NCBI GenBank assembly: GCA_035048485.1
Contig: CM068588.1
Span: 25,695,118-25,759,117 of the forward strand
DNA length: 64,000 bases
Direction: 5' to 3'
DNA from: Pteria penguin
Lineage: Eukaryota; Mollusca; Bivalvia; Pterioida; Pteriidae
Below are positions 32,054 to 45,500 of this stretch, piece by piece. Position numbers and translations under genes: made by a program. Positions within the stretch are counted from its first letter, which is position 1. Each line of letters opens with the position of its first letter. The notes under the pieces are model-generated. The model did no database searches. It saw only the letters and a program-made list of their open reading frames with translations, and had not been told where the DNA came from.

Positions 32054-32515
32054 ACTGTCCGCGCCACCCACTTTGTAAATCGAAAAATCTGGATTTTCAT
32101 TTATTTATCTTTAAAATAGTTTTACAAAATTAATATCAATCGACAGATCTTGTATAGTCGTAACTTTTGGTGTATGTTATATGTTTCTACGAAGAAGCAT
32201 TCGTATTTTATAGGGAAAAAATCGTTTTAGATAGGGCGTTTTCGATGTTAATTTTGACGTGACGTCGCCGATGTTTAACATTGAGTCTATGGGAAACGTG
32301 GCGACGTCTCGTCAAAATTTAACATGGAAATTGCCCTATCTAAAATTGATTTTTTTAATAAAATATGAACGCTTCTTGGTACAAACATATAGCATACACT
32401 AAAAGTTACGACTAAACAAGATCTATCGAATGGTTTTGACTTTTTGAAATTATTCTGAAGATGAATAACTGAAAATCCAGATTTTCCAGTTTCCAGAGTG
32501 AGTGGCGCGGACAGT
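32054..32515. mobile_element. 462-bp foldback element
   Basis: Nearly the whole element is two inverted arms of about 200 bases (ends ACTGTCCGCGCCAC and GTGGCGCGGACAGT; inner TAACTTTTGGTGTATG and CATACACTAAAAGTTA) around a centre near 32285. It lies about 0.8 kb upstream of the ST7 start codon. The rest of 32516-33353 is AT-rich with no other recognised feature. It must hold the 5' UTR and promoter of ST7 transcript 1, which I cannot place. Confidence 0.85.
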
Positions 32516-33353
32516 AACTATTTCTATCAACCAATTTTCTTGCAAAAGATCTATGTATGCTCGAATAAATGTATCAAAACACATCTGGTGTAGTTTTTAC
32601 CAACAGCCATTGTCAAAAGTAGGCCCGCGTAAAGAGTTATCTTTCCCAGTGTGAGGTTACACATGCATTAGAAATAAAAAACCTAAATATTTTTATGAAA
32701 TCCTGAAATGTACTTACAACTTGAATATCTTAAAACAGTTGAAAGATAAATTATTTGGAAAATGTTTAAAACAAACTCCGCGAAAACTACTTTTTTCTAT
32801 ATATTCATCACATTGTTTCCCTTAGAGACCTCTCATATCAGTAAAGAGAACTCTTTAGTCTGCGAAAATCACTTAACCCTCAATGGCTGCTTGAAAATAA
32901 TGGAGAAATAAGCAGAAGTGCTGTGATGCATTTAGTCCAGTATGCAAGCATTTTTGCAAGAAAATACATTTTAAATGGGTTGATATGGATCGTTAGGGAT
33001 TTAATTTGCCTATCAGGTAAGTGATTTGCACCTGTCACTTCTTGTAATGGATGCAGTGACCCAGTTCCTATCGGCGAAGTTTACTCAAACGGTGGAGTAG
33101 AAGTATGAGCCCGAACGTTTTAGTAGAAATTAAATGTGCTCCTACTTTTATACTGTATCTAATTTGAAAGTTCAAATATTTCCTACTAGATTCTAAGTAC
33201 TTCCAAGAAGAGATACTTATGTATAATCATTATTTTATTCTTTTTTTCCACTTATTTTCTCTTCATATAAGTCTCTATAAAGTAAACGTATGTTTTTTTT
33301 TTTGGTATTCTTTTTGAAATGTTTCATATTGACTGCGGACTAGAAGTTCCAGC

Positions 33354-33504
33354 ATGGCGGGTTTCCTGTCAAGATCGGCTGAAAAAGTTAAATCATGGAT
33401 TAGCTGGTCGTGGACATATCTTTTAGCTGTTTGGTTCATTCTTGTTGTATTTGTTGTCTACATATTAAGAGGCCCATTGAAGATTACAGAAAATTTCTCC
33501 TATG
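33354..33504 (+). CDS. ST7: ST7 coding exon 1 (long N-terminus)
   Basis: 151 bases from the ATG in AGCATGGCGGG to the donor CTATG|GTAAGG, phase 1. It codes for [20 protein letters not shown] and a first membrane helix, ending [11 protein letters not shown]. It matches the long N-terminal form of vertebrate ST7. Confidence 0.93.
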
Positions 33505-36500
33505 GTAAGGGTTTTGCATATTCAGCTTGAAGACTATAACTTGCATAGATCTACTACTGTACTAGTGAGGAAAATAACAGCTGCAAAAAATGCCAACATG
33601 CAGTAGCCATTACTAGATCTATGGAGAATATTTTTAAAGTGATTTAAAGATGTTCCAGTCTCAGGAAATAGTGGCCTTACATCCAGCGGTCCCAGACGGG
33701 CCGGTCCACGATAAACCGATCACTTTTACCCCAATTTCTATTGGACAGGTTGGGTATAGCCCGGCACCCGTATAGCCTATAGGTTCACATACCCTAATCA
33801 GGGTATGAAATTCATATCAAAAGTACTATTACTTCAAAATTTCAAATAAGTAATTACAGATTGTATTATATCACTGAAAGTGGATCACTTTTATATAAGG
33901 CCTCCTATTCTAATCCTTACCAGATCTGCAGAATGAATGTCAAAAAACTATTGTGGTATTACATTCTGTTTCTCAGATCTGGTAAAGATTAGAACAGAAG
34001 TTTTTGTATAAAAGTTCTTCCACTTTTAGTGATATGATGCGACCTGTAATTACATCTTTGAAATTTTGAAGTAATCATACTTTTGATAAGAATTTTGATA
34101 CCCCGATCAAGGTAAAATACCCCGATTTGAACCTATACCCAACCTGTTGAAATGATCGGGCTCATAGTCATACTTCACTTCTCTCATAAATTGACAAAAT
34201 TAATATGAACATCAGTCTGAACAAATCAGAAACTATAGTGGATAAGGATGATTCCGACCATTTCAATAGAAATTACTTTTACCCAAGATTACAAGGGCAT
34301 ATTCAGGGAGGTTTGGGGGGCCGATGCTATTCACATGACGGTCGTGTACAGCGATCATGTAAATAGCCATATCACTTTAAGTACACGACTGCCGTGTAAA
34401 TAGCCATATCACTTTAGGTACACGACCGTCGTGTAAATAGCCGTTTGGGGGGAGGGGGGTTTAGGACCCCCACCCATGAATTTCGAATTTTTGTCCGATC
34501 ATATTCTATTATAATGTTTTGTACAACCTTTTGTTACCTTTCGGAGTTTTTCATACCTTCACATACTTGTGAACTACTAGACTGGAGTAACCTGCTCTTG
34601 CTTGCTAGCACTGCGCGAGGATCTTGACTTGGAAATAGAAAGGAACCCTACTAATATCCAGACATAGACCAAAGATTAGCAGTGTGTGAAACTGGGATTA
34701 TTGATGGTATAGCCTAAGGGGCTATCCCAAATGAAATTGGGATAGCCCCATTAAAATTGGGATAGCCCAGATGTCATTTGTATGTCAGAATGGTGCATCA
34801 TTCAGGTCTTTCACAATTTTCTCTGTCTCAACCATGGCAATATCTTTGATAAAGATTCGAGCTGATTTATCATTGTGGTATCTTTTTCCTATGTCCAGGC
34901 TTTTGGTCTTATCAAGGTCACATAGTCATGTATAATCTTTAAAAGATTTGTCACGTTTTGCAATTGCATGTGCATTTCGAAAATGCAATGACGATCTAGA
35001 GTAGTTTGCTTCATTTAACAGTCTCAAGGCTTTAACAGCCTCAGATTGTGCAACATTTTTCAAGTTCAATTTTGCCTTAGAAGTTAGAGGCATCTGCATG
35101 CATAAATGAAGTTTCATGCTTTTTAATGGAATCTAGCCTAAAATTTGAACATCCAGTAAGCCAAACTTGGTCACCAGGATCAGTCTTCGCGAAAGTCACC
35201 AGACCGTCGGTTTTCGCCAGTAAATTTTGATTCGGGTCTGTATTTTTTTTTCCGGAAACAGGACCAGCAGTCCGGTCCAAAAAATCGAAAGTTTGTCATT
35301 AAATCAAAACATCTTTATTCAATTTTCTTTATAAACAATTACCTGCAAGAGGTTTTCTATTACAGTTTTGATTAAAACTACATCCTTGTCTTTTCTGAAA
35401 TTCTCCGTTGTTACGTCTGGAAGCGTAAAAGCAGATGCCGGTCTGAATATTATCTTGCGATTGCAGTAGTTAGTAAGAGCTATCGCGATTGTGAATCGAA
35501 GAACACCACAAGAAAGTTTGAATGTATTTCCAACTAAAATATGTCGAGGGGGCGGTGCCAGGGGGGAAGAGGAAGGCTAGTGCCACTATAAGTGATGTGT
35601 CTTGCCGGGAAAAGGCTATGAAATATGTTAACCTTGTTTTCACAAGATGAATAAATTCAATTTCAGATCTACAAAGTTCTGTTTTATTGATATAATGAGT
35701 TGGATATATCATAATTGACATCAAGATCACTCAAAATTTGATGGTCTGGTAAAATGGCTCCAGGTCTGGTAAAATTTCTACTTTCACCAGACCTGTGGTC
35801 CTGTAAAAAATTTCAACTTTCGCGTAGACTGCAGGATGTAAATCGCCCGATCGTTTACCCCAAAACTCTATACATATAGTACAAGACATTTTTGTATTTT
35901 CAAATTTTAGCCAGTCACTTCTTTTTCTTCTTCTTCCTTTATAGTGCCGGACTACAGCTGTAGTATCTTCGTACGTCTGATTTTCCAATGCGATTTGAAT
36001 TCACGCACTCTAACCCCTTTTTCATACTTTTTTAAGATACTCCTTTATCAAGGAGTATCTTACTGTTATCGTGTTCAAAGTCCAAAGGTCAGATTTACGT
36101 CCACCCAACTACAACCTTTGAAGAAATAGTGCAATGCCTGTGTCAGTGTTTGTCTATTCTAGCAAGGACAGCTGTGATGATTTAATTGATTCATTGTAAG
36201 AGTCTTCTCTTAAAGATCTCTTTTCTTAAAGATAAGTTTTGACCACAATCGTGTGAATTCTTTAAGAAAACGTTCCCTCCCTTGCTAAGGCGAAAACGTC
36301 AGTGTATGAATTTATGTTCACGATCAACACTCGTGTTGACCCATTTGGAAGAACCTCTCCCTTTACTTGTACCTACGTAAAGATCGAGGATGTCCGAATG
36401 GTGTTGACCAACATTGGTGGGTGTAATTGCCAACCTACTCGTGTCTTCTCTTTTCTCTTAATTTTGACATTTTGATTTCTGCTTATTTCATATAATAATA

Positions 36501-39500
36501 AAGATAACACATTATAAACTACAAATGTCTAACGATGTGTTTTATGAAATGATTTTTATTCATACTTTCTTTTATCCGAACTAGAGTCAAATCTACAACT
36601 TGTCAAGGGACTACTTCAGTTTTTATTGTAGTCTGAGATTCTCAGCTCTTCTCCCACTTTTGATATCGGTAGTGTATGAGAGATGGTAAGAGAGACTTTG
36701 TTCATCAAACATTGGAATTTCCGCAAACCACCGATATCAAAAGTGAAAGTAGAGCAGAGAATCTCGGACTTTTTTCATTGCAATACACTGTTGTTACTGA
36801 GAATTAAGGATGTATGTGGAAACATCATAACCCAGCATGTAGCCTTCACCAAAGGTGCTTTTAGTTCATCAATCTCATCGAATAATTTGAATAACCAATC
36901 TAGCCTTTAGATATACAAATCAGTATAAATAAGAATTAAAACCACCAAACTGGAAAAGATGGACACTCCATGCAGTGACGGATCCAGGATTTCGGAAAAG
37001 GGGGCCCCACATGTGTATTAGTTAAACTGCTCGGCCATTTTTGGTGCCAAATGTGAATTTTAACGTGTAAATAAGTGGCGGAAGGGGGAAGAGCGCTCCT
37101 CCTCCCCCCCCCTAACTAAACCCACCATTGCCATTGATTCACACATGATGGGATAACCTTATCAATAGGTTTCTCTGTGCACTACCTTATTTTCATTAAC
37201 ATAACTCATTTCAATCAATTTTATACAAAATGAGGTCAGGGTGGCCATTAAGTGAGATACAGATAGATCTCTACTCACAACAAGATGTGAGTGAGAGTAT
37301 CTTTCAGGACCTTCAGGTCCTTTGATTTTCTTTTCTATTTTTTCTTCTTCTGTTGTTGTTTTACGTTTCGGTTTCATAGAGGGCCTTGCTCCCTCAAAAT
37401 ATTTCAAAGGTAACATGACCACTACTTGATATGATGTAAATTGTGCAATGTTATTCAAATGCCTACCTTTATACTTGACACAGCATGCTTTGAAAAAACG
37501 TTTGAGTGATACAGAAAAGTGTCTCATTCAAACGTTTTTGCGAAATATGCTTCGTCAAGTACAAAGACAAGCCTATGAATGACATGGCATTGAAAAACGG
37601 AATAGCCCAGTTGGACGCAGTCAATTCGATCTGGGATAGCCCGACGAGTTTTGGGGTAGTCACAGGCGGCGGACTACCGCTAATTTCGCACACTGGATTA
37701 GCCATGGAACACAAAACAGTATATGTTTTACTTAGAAGCAGTATGCAGGGGTAGAGATGCAATGATACAGCTCCTCACGATATGATATGTATCAAGATAC
37801 TTGAACAGCGATACGATACATATCGTGATACATTTTCTTATCATGGAATCAGGGTTAAAATGTACCTGTTCGATTTCACAAAGATCCTGCACATATAAAA
37901 GAGCTTTGATACCAAAAAAAAATACACTTTACAATTCATACTAGAAATCACGTACAAATTGATACAATATAACAATATAAAGAATATACTGAAAACATAT
38001 CCATTTGGTCTTTTTTTTTTTGATTTTTTAAAAATATGAAACATTTCCATTTATCATGGAAATTGCAACATAATTTTATAATGAGTAACATTGGCGTGTG
38101 GTTGCGTATCGTTTGAGTACCCTGTCGTATCGTGTATTGTATCGTGATCCATGTATCGCGGTATATCGTTGCATCTCTATGCACGGGAAGAATTGACTTT
38201 CACCAATAATAACCACCAATATATGGATGACTTTTGCAATTCCTAGAATCTTGCACGGCATTGAGCTGTTAAGTTATAGGAAAAAGGACCTTGAGAGCCT
38301 AGAAACATTCCAAAGGCAAACTCTCATACAATTGCAGACCTTGCCTAATAGAATAGCAAACATTGCAGTCACTTCACAAGTTGGTGTCTTACAGGAAGGA
38401 CAGATTGATCGCATTTGCTGATAAAATTTCCCTATACATGTTTGATTGCATATAACCACCTTGAGTAGCTAGCTAGTTAGTTATTTATTCATTCATCTAT
38501 CCACTTATTTATGATAGCCTACACACTGAATAAGATATATTTCCCAACTGCATTTGTAAGATCCATCAACAGCATGGTTGTTTATGGTAACCTGATCAGG
38601 GTCTGACCCAAATGACCCTGATTATTTGCCCCAACCCTAAACTTTCTGGACAAATTTTATTTTAATTTCAATCTGAATATGCAATGTCTGTTTCTTTTTG
38701 AAAATAAATTACTGTCATCGTAGTTATCTACATGCTTACAGAAAGGACGATTGTTTAAAATACTCCATTGACTATGATTGTAAATGAAGATAAGAGTTGA
38801 GAGAGAGTCATAATGGTGCACAGCAGCACACTTTTTGATTTTTAGCTCACCTGAGCCAAAGGCTCAAGTGAGCTATAGTCATAGTACGCCGTCCGTTGGC
38901 GGCGTCGTTGTCCATCCGTCGTTAACAATGAAACATGGTATACATGAAGTACTAAAGGTCCTCTATCAATTTTGTACATTTCATCCAAATTGGTCAACAG
39001 ATAATGCCACCATGTCTAAAAACTAGGTCTCACAATGGTACATATACAACTTGGTAATTAAAATAAATATGGAGAGTAGCAGTTCAAAGCCAGCTATGGT
39101 CAAAATATTTTTTTCATTTCTTTACACATCTAAATAAGTTTTTAGATGTTTCTGAACACTCAACATATGAAATTAGGCCATTTTAAGTTGGATCTGGACA
39201 ATATTTGAAACAATTGTTGTTCATGACCCAGACTTGAAATCAACTAACAAAAGGCCCTACCTAAAGAAAATGACTAACTTGTTGCCCTGAATCACATCTT
39301 GCAGAGGCCAGGTCACAAAGCAAATGCTTAATTTCAAAATCACCTGAATGGATGTGCAAAAAAGTGTTGTTTTTTATTCTGGTCTTAAATAAAATTTGAT
39401 ATATTTTCAACATTTGTGTAATGCAAAAATAAATGAATTCTTCCTTCCTGCATGACTGATCATCTAGGTACTCAGATGAGTGATATAGGCCCACTTGGGC

Positions 39501-42500
39501 CTCTTGTTTATTATTATATTATATTATTATTAAACATTTTGAGCCATTTTATGTCTTGGAATTTCAGATTTTAACTTAAGTCTGATTTTGTTGCTGCTTC
39601 ATCCTGTTTTCTTTTAAATTAAGCCATTCATACATTGCATGTAGTTGATTGGTTATTGTGTATGGAAAGGCTTCAAAGCATCCTGGTCAGTGGTGCATGC
39701 CAATTGTGAATCCTACTGACAGATGGGAATAACTTTTTCTTTGAGAGACAATTACTTTTAAAATGCATAAACAGTTTCTGTTTTTTTTTTTTCAAAATAC
39801 ATCTAATCTCAAATATTGGAATCAAATGATAGAAAAATTTTTTTTTGAATTTTGATTTTTAGCTTGCCGGGACGAATATCTGGAGAGCTATTGTCATAGA
39901 CAAAAAACTTTAACCTGGAGTGGATCATAAATTCAGAACCATTAGAAACAAGGCTTTAATATTCCACATGTGTAGTCCTTATGCCAAGACTTTTCATTGG
40001 GTACCAAAAGTTTTTACCTCGTGACCTTGAACGTTGACCTGCTTTTAAAAAACTTAACCTTGGTCATATCTTATGAATAGCAAGAGATAGAGCTTAAAAA
40101 GCCTTAAATTTTTCATATGTGTAATAAGTATAGTATGGATGTCAAGAAGATGATGCCCATAATTTTTCAAGGTGAGGAGTGAAATGTCAAGATCACATGT
40201 TAAACATTATTGATTAACCTTGTAAACAAGGTACATGAAGAAGCTTGCAAAAACATACTGAAAAGGACAACAACTAAGATCAGGGATTAGAGGTTAAGGG
40301 TGCAGATTAAGGAAGAACTGTTCTGAAAATTCAAAACTATGCTACATGTACCTGCATGTGCTGTACACATTACAGAGGGAAAAAAACGTAATCACAGTCA
40401 GAACATACGGAAATGAAAAAAAACTTTTTCACACCTGTTGGCTTTGACATTGACAATCTTATGTTGCCTGCAGCATATAGGGATCACATTGCACAGCTTC
40501 TACTGTCAGGTAGTCACACTTTACTGGTAGTCTAATACAGATAATCAGATTTTACAATCAAAGCAACTTCAGGCAACATATGTGTTCCTGAAACACTCTG
40601 GTAATGTCATCTGGTTACATATACATTTAAGTAAGATTCATCAAAATCCAAAATAAAATTAAAGGTACATATAAGATAATTTTTGACCAGATTGCAAAGC
40701 AATTCTGGTCTATGAATTGGCGAAATCCGTCTGTCCGTTCCTCCGCACGGCGTCAACATTTTGGTTTAGCTTGGTTTCTTTCATACCCTAAAGGGTACTT
40801 ATGTCAAAGTTGGTAGGTTTGTAGATACTTGAATGTTCTATCCAACCAATACAAAAATTTAGTGACCTTGACCTTGACTTTACACTTCAGTGAACACACA
40901 CTTTTTTTGCCTTTAGGGTGACCACTTGCATACATGCATTGTTAATGTTAATGCAAAGCAATTCAGGTCTATAAATTGGCAAATCTGTCCGTACGTCTGT
41001 CTGTCCGTCCATTTTGTGTTTAGCATTTGCAATCCAGTCATACCGTCCTTGACGGTTTCTTGTTTTAGTTTGTTTTTGGTCTTACACAGGATGAAGCTTA
41101 TTGTTTTCATAGATTATATTTATAAGTGCTATTGCCTTGTCGCAATTAATTTTTACCCTTTTTAGAAATTTGTTCTCTTGAAATTGAGTGACAGGCATAT
41201 TTTGCAGTGTAGGCATAGCTCTTTTAAAGATTGAATTCAAAGTTCAAAAGTATTTATAAATCATTAAGTGACATTATTATATGACTTTAGATATCATTTC
41301 ATCAGACGTATGTGATAATTACCACTTTACCAGACTGTTAACATCATCACATTGCCCTAGACATCATTAATCAGACTGTTGACATCATCACATTGCCCTA
41401 GACATCACTTTATCAGACTGTTAACATCATCACATTGCCCTAGACATCATTAATCAGACTATTAACATCATCACATTGCCCTAGACATCACTAATCAGAC
41501 TGTTAACATCATCACATTGCCCTAGACACCACTTTATTAGACTGTTAACATCATCACATTGCCCTAGACATCACTTTATCAGACTGTTAACATCATCTTA
41601 TTGCCCTAGACATCATTAATCAGACTATTAACATCATCACATTGCCCTAGACATCACTAATCAGACTATTAACATCGTCACATTGCCATAGACACCACTT
41701 TATCAGACTGTTGACATCATCACATTGTCCTAGACATCACTTTATCAGACTGATAGCATCATCACATTGCCCTAGACATCACTTATCAGACTGGTGGTAC
41801 CATCATGATAATGACTCTTGGCATCACTTTAGAATGTGGTCTCATCATATTTTTTTTTTTTCCAGAACAATACTTCATCAGATTAGTGGCAATGTCCATC
41901 TGTCTGTTCCTCCATCTGTCTGTCTATGTGTGTGTCTGTCTGTCAACATTTTGGTTAAAATTTCTGGTTGAAGCAAAGTCTCAGCAACTAAGAAGAGTAC
42001 AAACATAATACTTCACACACATAGATTCCTTATTACCAGAACTTTCAAATTATACCATGATTTTTTACCTAGTGACCTTGACCTTGGACTTTGACCTACT
42101 TTTAAGAAACTTTAACTTTGGCATTATTTTATTAATCAGTAGGGATAGGGCTTTGATACTTCACACATAGGTTCTTTATGTAAAGTACTTTCAATTGATA
42201 CCGTGACCTTGTGACTTTGACCTTGTTTTGAATTTTTGATTAACAGATTGTATGACCCTAACCATCATTCCAGAGTAGTGACTCCATCATATGATTTTAG
42301 ACATTTCATCAAACTTGTGACTCCATCGTATGATCATACACATTTCTGCATCAGATTGATGGCACCATCATAGTCTAATTACCCAGTGGGGTTTTTTTTA
42401 TTATTATTTTTTAAGGTGCCTGTACCTTTTCATGTGGGATTTTTGTTTTTGTTCCATTGCATAAATGCTTAAAGTGCTCAATGTTTGGGGAAAATTTAGA

Positions 42501-45500
42501 GTTATTTGGGTAAAAATCATTGAATTCCATTGGGATGGGTCCTTATCATGGACCTGAGTTGAAGAAAAAAAAAACAACAATGCAACCCTAAACCTCACTG
42601 TATAAGACTGATGATTCCATCATATGACCCAAGGCATTATTTTATCAGACTAGTAGTTCCATTATATAACCCATGACATCACTTCATCAGACTGGTGGTT
42701 CCATCACATAGCCCACATGACATCACTTTATCAGATTAGTGGTTCCATCATGTGACCCTTGATATCACATTATCAGACTAGTGGTTTCATCATATCACTT
42801 CATCAGACTAGTACATGTAGTTCCATCATATGACCCTAGACATAACTTCATCAGACTAGTGGTTCCATCATATGGCCCAAGACATCACTTCATCAGACTA
42901 TTGGCTCCATCATACGGCCATGATATCCCTTCATCAAACAGGTGGTTCCATCAGATGACCCTGGACAGCACTTCATCAGACTGGTTGTTCCATCATATGA
43001 CCATAAACATCACTTAATCAGACTGGTTGTTCCATCATATGACCCTAGACATCACTTAATCAGACTGGTTGTTCCATCATATGACCATAAACATCACTTA
43101 ATCAGACTGGTTGTTCCATCATATGACCATAAACATCACTTAATCAGACTGGTTGTTCCATCATATGACTATAAACATCACTTAATCAGACTGGTTTTTC
43201 CATCATATGACCATAAACATCACTTAATCAGACTGGTGTTTCCATCATATGGCCCTAGACATCACTTTATCAGACTGGTATTTCCATCATATGACCCTAG
43301 ACATCACTTTATCAGACTGGCGGTTCCGTCATTTGATCCTTGACATCACTTTATCAGAATGATGGCGCCGTCATATGATTCCAGACATCAATTCCTTAGA
43401 TTGATGGTACCATCATATAAGTTTAGTCTTAACTTCATCAGACTAATGTTAAACTTTCATACATGACCTTGGCTATGATTGCTCCAGGCAGGTGGCGCCA
43501 TTTAATCCCAGCTGGTCATCATACACGTAACAGCTGAATCTGTCATAAATCAATAGGGTCCCGAGGTGATACATGTATTGATTAACAATATTCAACGAAA
43601 TTGGCATAAAATTCCGCTTAGCATATAAGACTAGATTATCTAGTCGTGAAGTGCTTGATCTCATTACTATATTTAATAGCCCACGGTTAAGGCTCCTATG
43701 TTCATACTGAGGTTGTACATTCTATGAGAGGACATAAAAATTATGTAGAAAACGGATGAAGAAATTGTTATTGTACAAATAATTCAAGAATACCATGTCC
43801 ACAGTCGGGTCAATCGCTCTTTAATTATACATGTCATATGTGATCTACGACATTGACTGTTATTCGTTGATGTCTGAACAATAGGTGTGCTGCGTATCGT
43901 TTATCGTATGTAACTGACATCATGACACACACGCTCCTATCCTATTACAAGTGTATTGATTATCCGACTGCATCAGGTGGCTTACCAAGAGAGGCAACTT
44001 CTACGCCTTTATCAGTTTATATCATATACGGGGCCGAGTAGGCTCAAGCGTTACGCTAGAACTGACTATATAGCCTCCCGCCTCTATCAAACCTGTATTC
44101 GAACAAGGGTTGGGGCAGTGGAAATGGGTACCGGTCGATGTAATTCTCTTAGCATTCCGATTATCTCCACCTCTTAGTGACCGTCTCTATCATTTAAACT
44201 AACTAACCGTCTGTATTTTGTAATCTAGTTAAAGTAATCCTGGTATGGCATTGAACGAGAAAAAAAACCCATACAAACAAAAAATAGAACAAGTTCCTTT
44301 CCTTTCTGTGTCTCTCATTTACAGATAGATTTGGGGGGGGGGGGGGGGGGGGTTACAAGCGTATAAACCCACTTTGAAATGGGGCTGAAGTGAATTCTCT
44401 GCATGTTTTAATGTATAGTAGAGAGGTATAAATCCCACGGTATGGAGGGGCAGGCGTGGTGTAGTAGTTAAGCGCTTGGCTTGCGGCGCCGACGATCCGG
44501 GTTCGATTCCCGGGTTGCGCCACCATGTCTAAGAGGTTGGTAACCTCCTGCTTCCATGTCGCAATATAACTGAAATATTGTTGAAAGCGACGTAAAACAC
44601 CAGTCAACCAACCCACGGTATGGTTTAACCCCTTTCGAAAAAAAACTTTGTCGGGGTGGACCCCATCTAAACAAAGTATCTGGAAACGCGCCTGCCATAT
44701 CCCGTTGTGCTGAACAGTTTACATAATCTACGTTCGTTCTCAAGAAAAGGTACTTTTATAAGAGTGGGGATCGAATCGGAGGCCTATGATTAATATTATG
44801 TTATGATCTAGAACACTATAGTATACTACTGCGCCATTTAACAGTTGGAGATACACTCCCGACATTTACATAACTCGGATATCCAGTTCCTGGGAAAGAG
44901 TCTTTTAACGACTCCGTTTGATTTATCGTGATAGAGACTGAATAGAACTGAAAAGCCATTGATGACTGATGGGAATGCTCAGTGAGGCAGTCTGAATCTC
45001 TCATTGTACATTTGAATGTCCCTAATATTAACGTCAGTGCTGTTGGTAATTCTTCTCTTTAACCAGAGCCTGCATAGCTCAGTTGGTTAGATACCAAATG
45101 ATCCCGAATTCGAGTCTCGTCGGTTCGGACGAGACAGAAAAACTAAGATTTCGTGTCATGGTAGGCGTGGCACATAGGAGATCCATCGGATTGGTCCTTT
45201 GCATAGGTCTAAATTTCTGTGCATTGCATCAGACAGGTGCCATCAACATATAAGGGTATTGGTCGTAATGTAACGTAAGACCAGAATCAGATAGCCTCTT
45301 AAACCAAATTATATTGTTATGATAATGGTGAACTATTAAAATATAATTTGTATTTGTACACCTTAATGAAACTTATAGTTTCACATTTGGGATGGGGAAA
45401 TCATGCTGAAGTGATCTACATGACGGTGGCGTATGGTTCAGTATGTGGTTATGCATCTGGTTTTAAACTTGAAAGTGAGGGAAAATTTACGTCAGCGGAC

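Noticed and set aside
37469..37762. 97-codon minus-strand open frame
   Set aside because: It is the antisense of the LINE fragment and of an inverted repeat.
42942..43343. 133-codon open frame with 14-residue repeats
   Set aside because: It is a by-product of a 42-bp minisatellite whose period is a multiple of three. There is no splice context or homology.
44455..44526. tRNA gene
   Set aside because: A and B boxes are present but a full cloverleaf with paired acceptor stem does not form, and a SINE body and tail follow. The same holds for 9331, 9567, 45069 and 62280.
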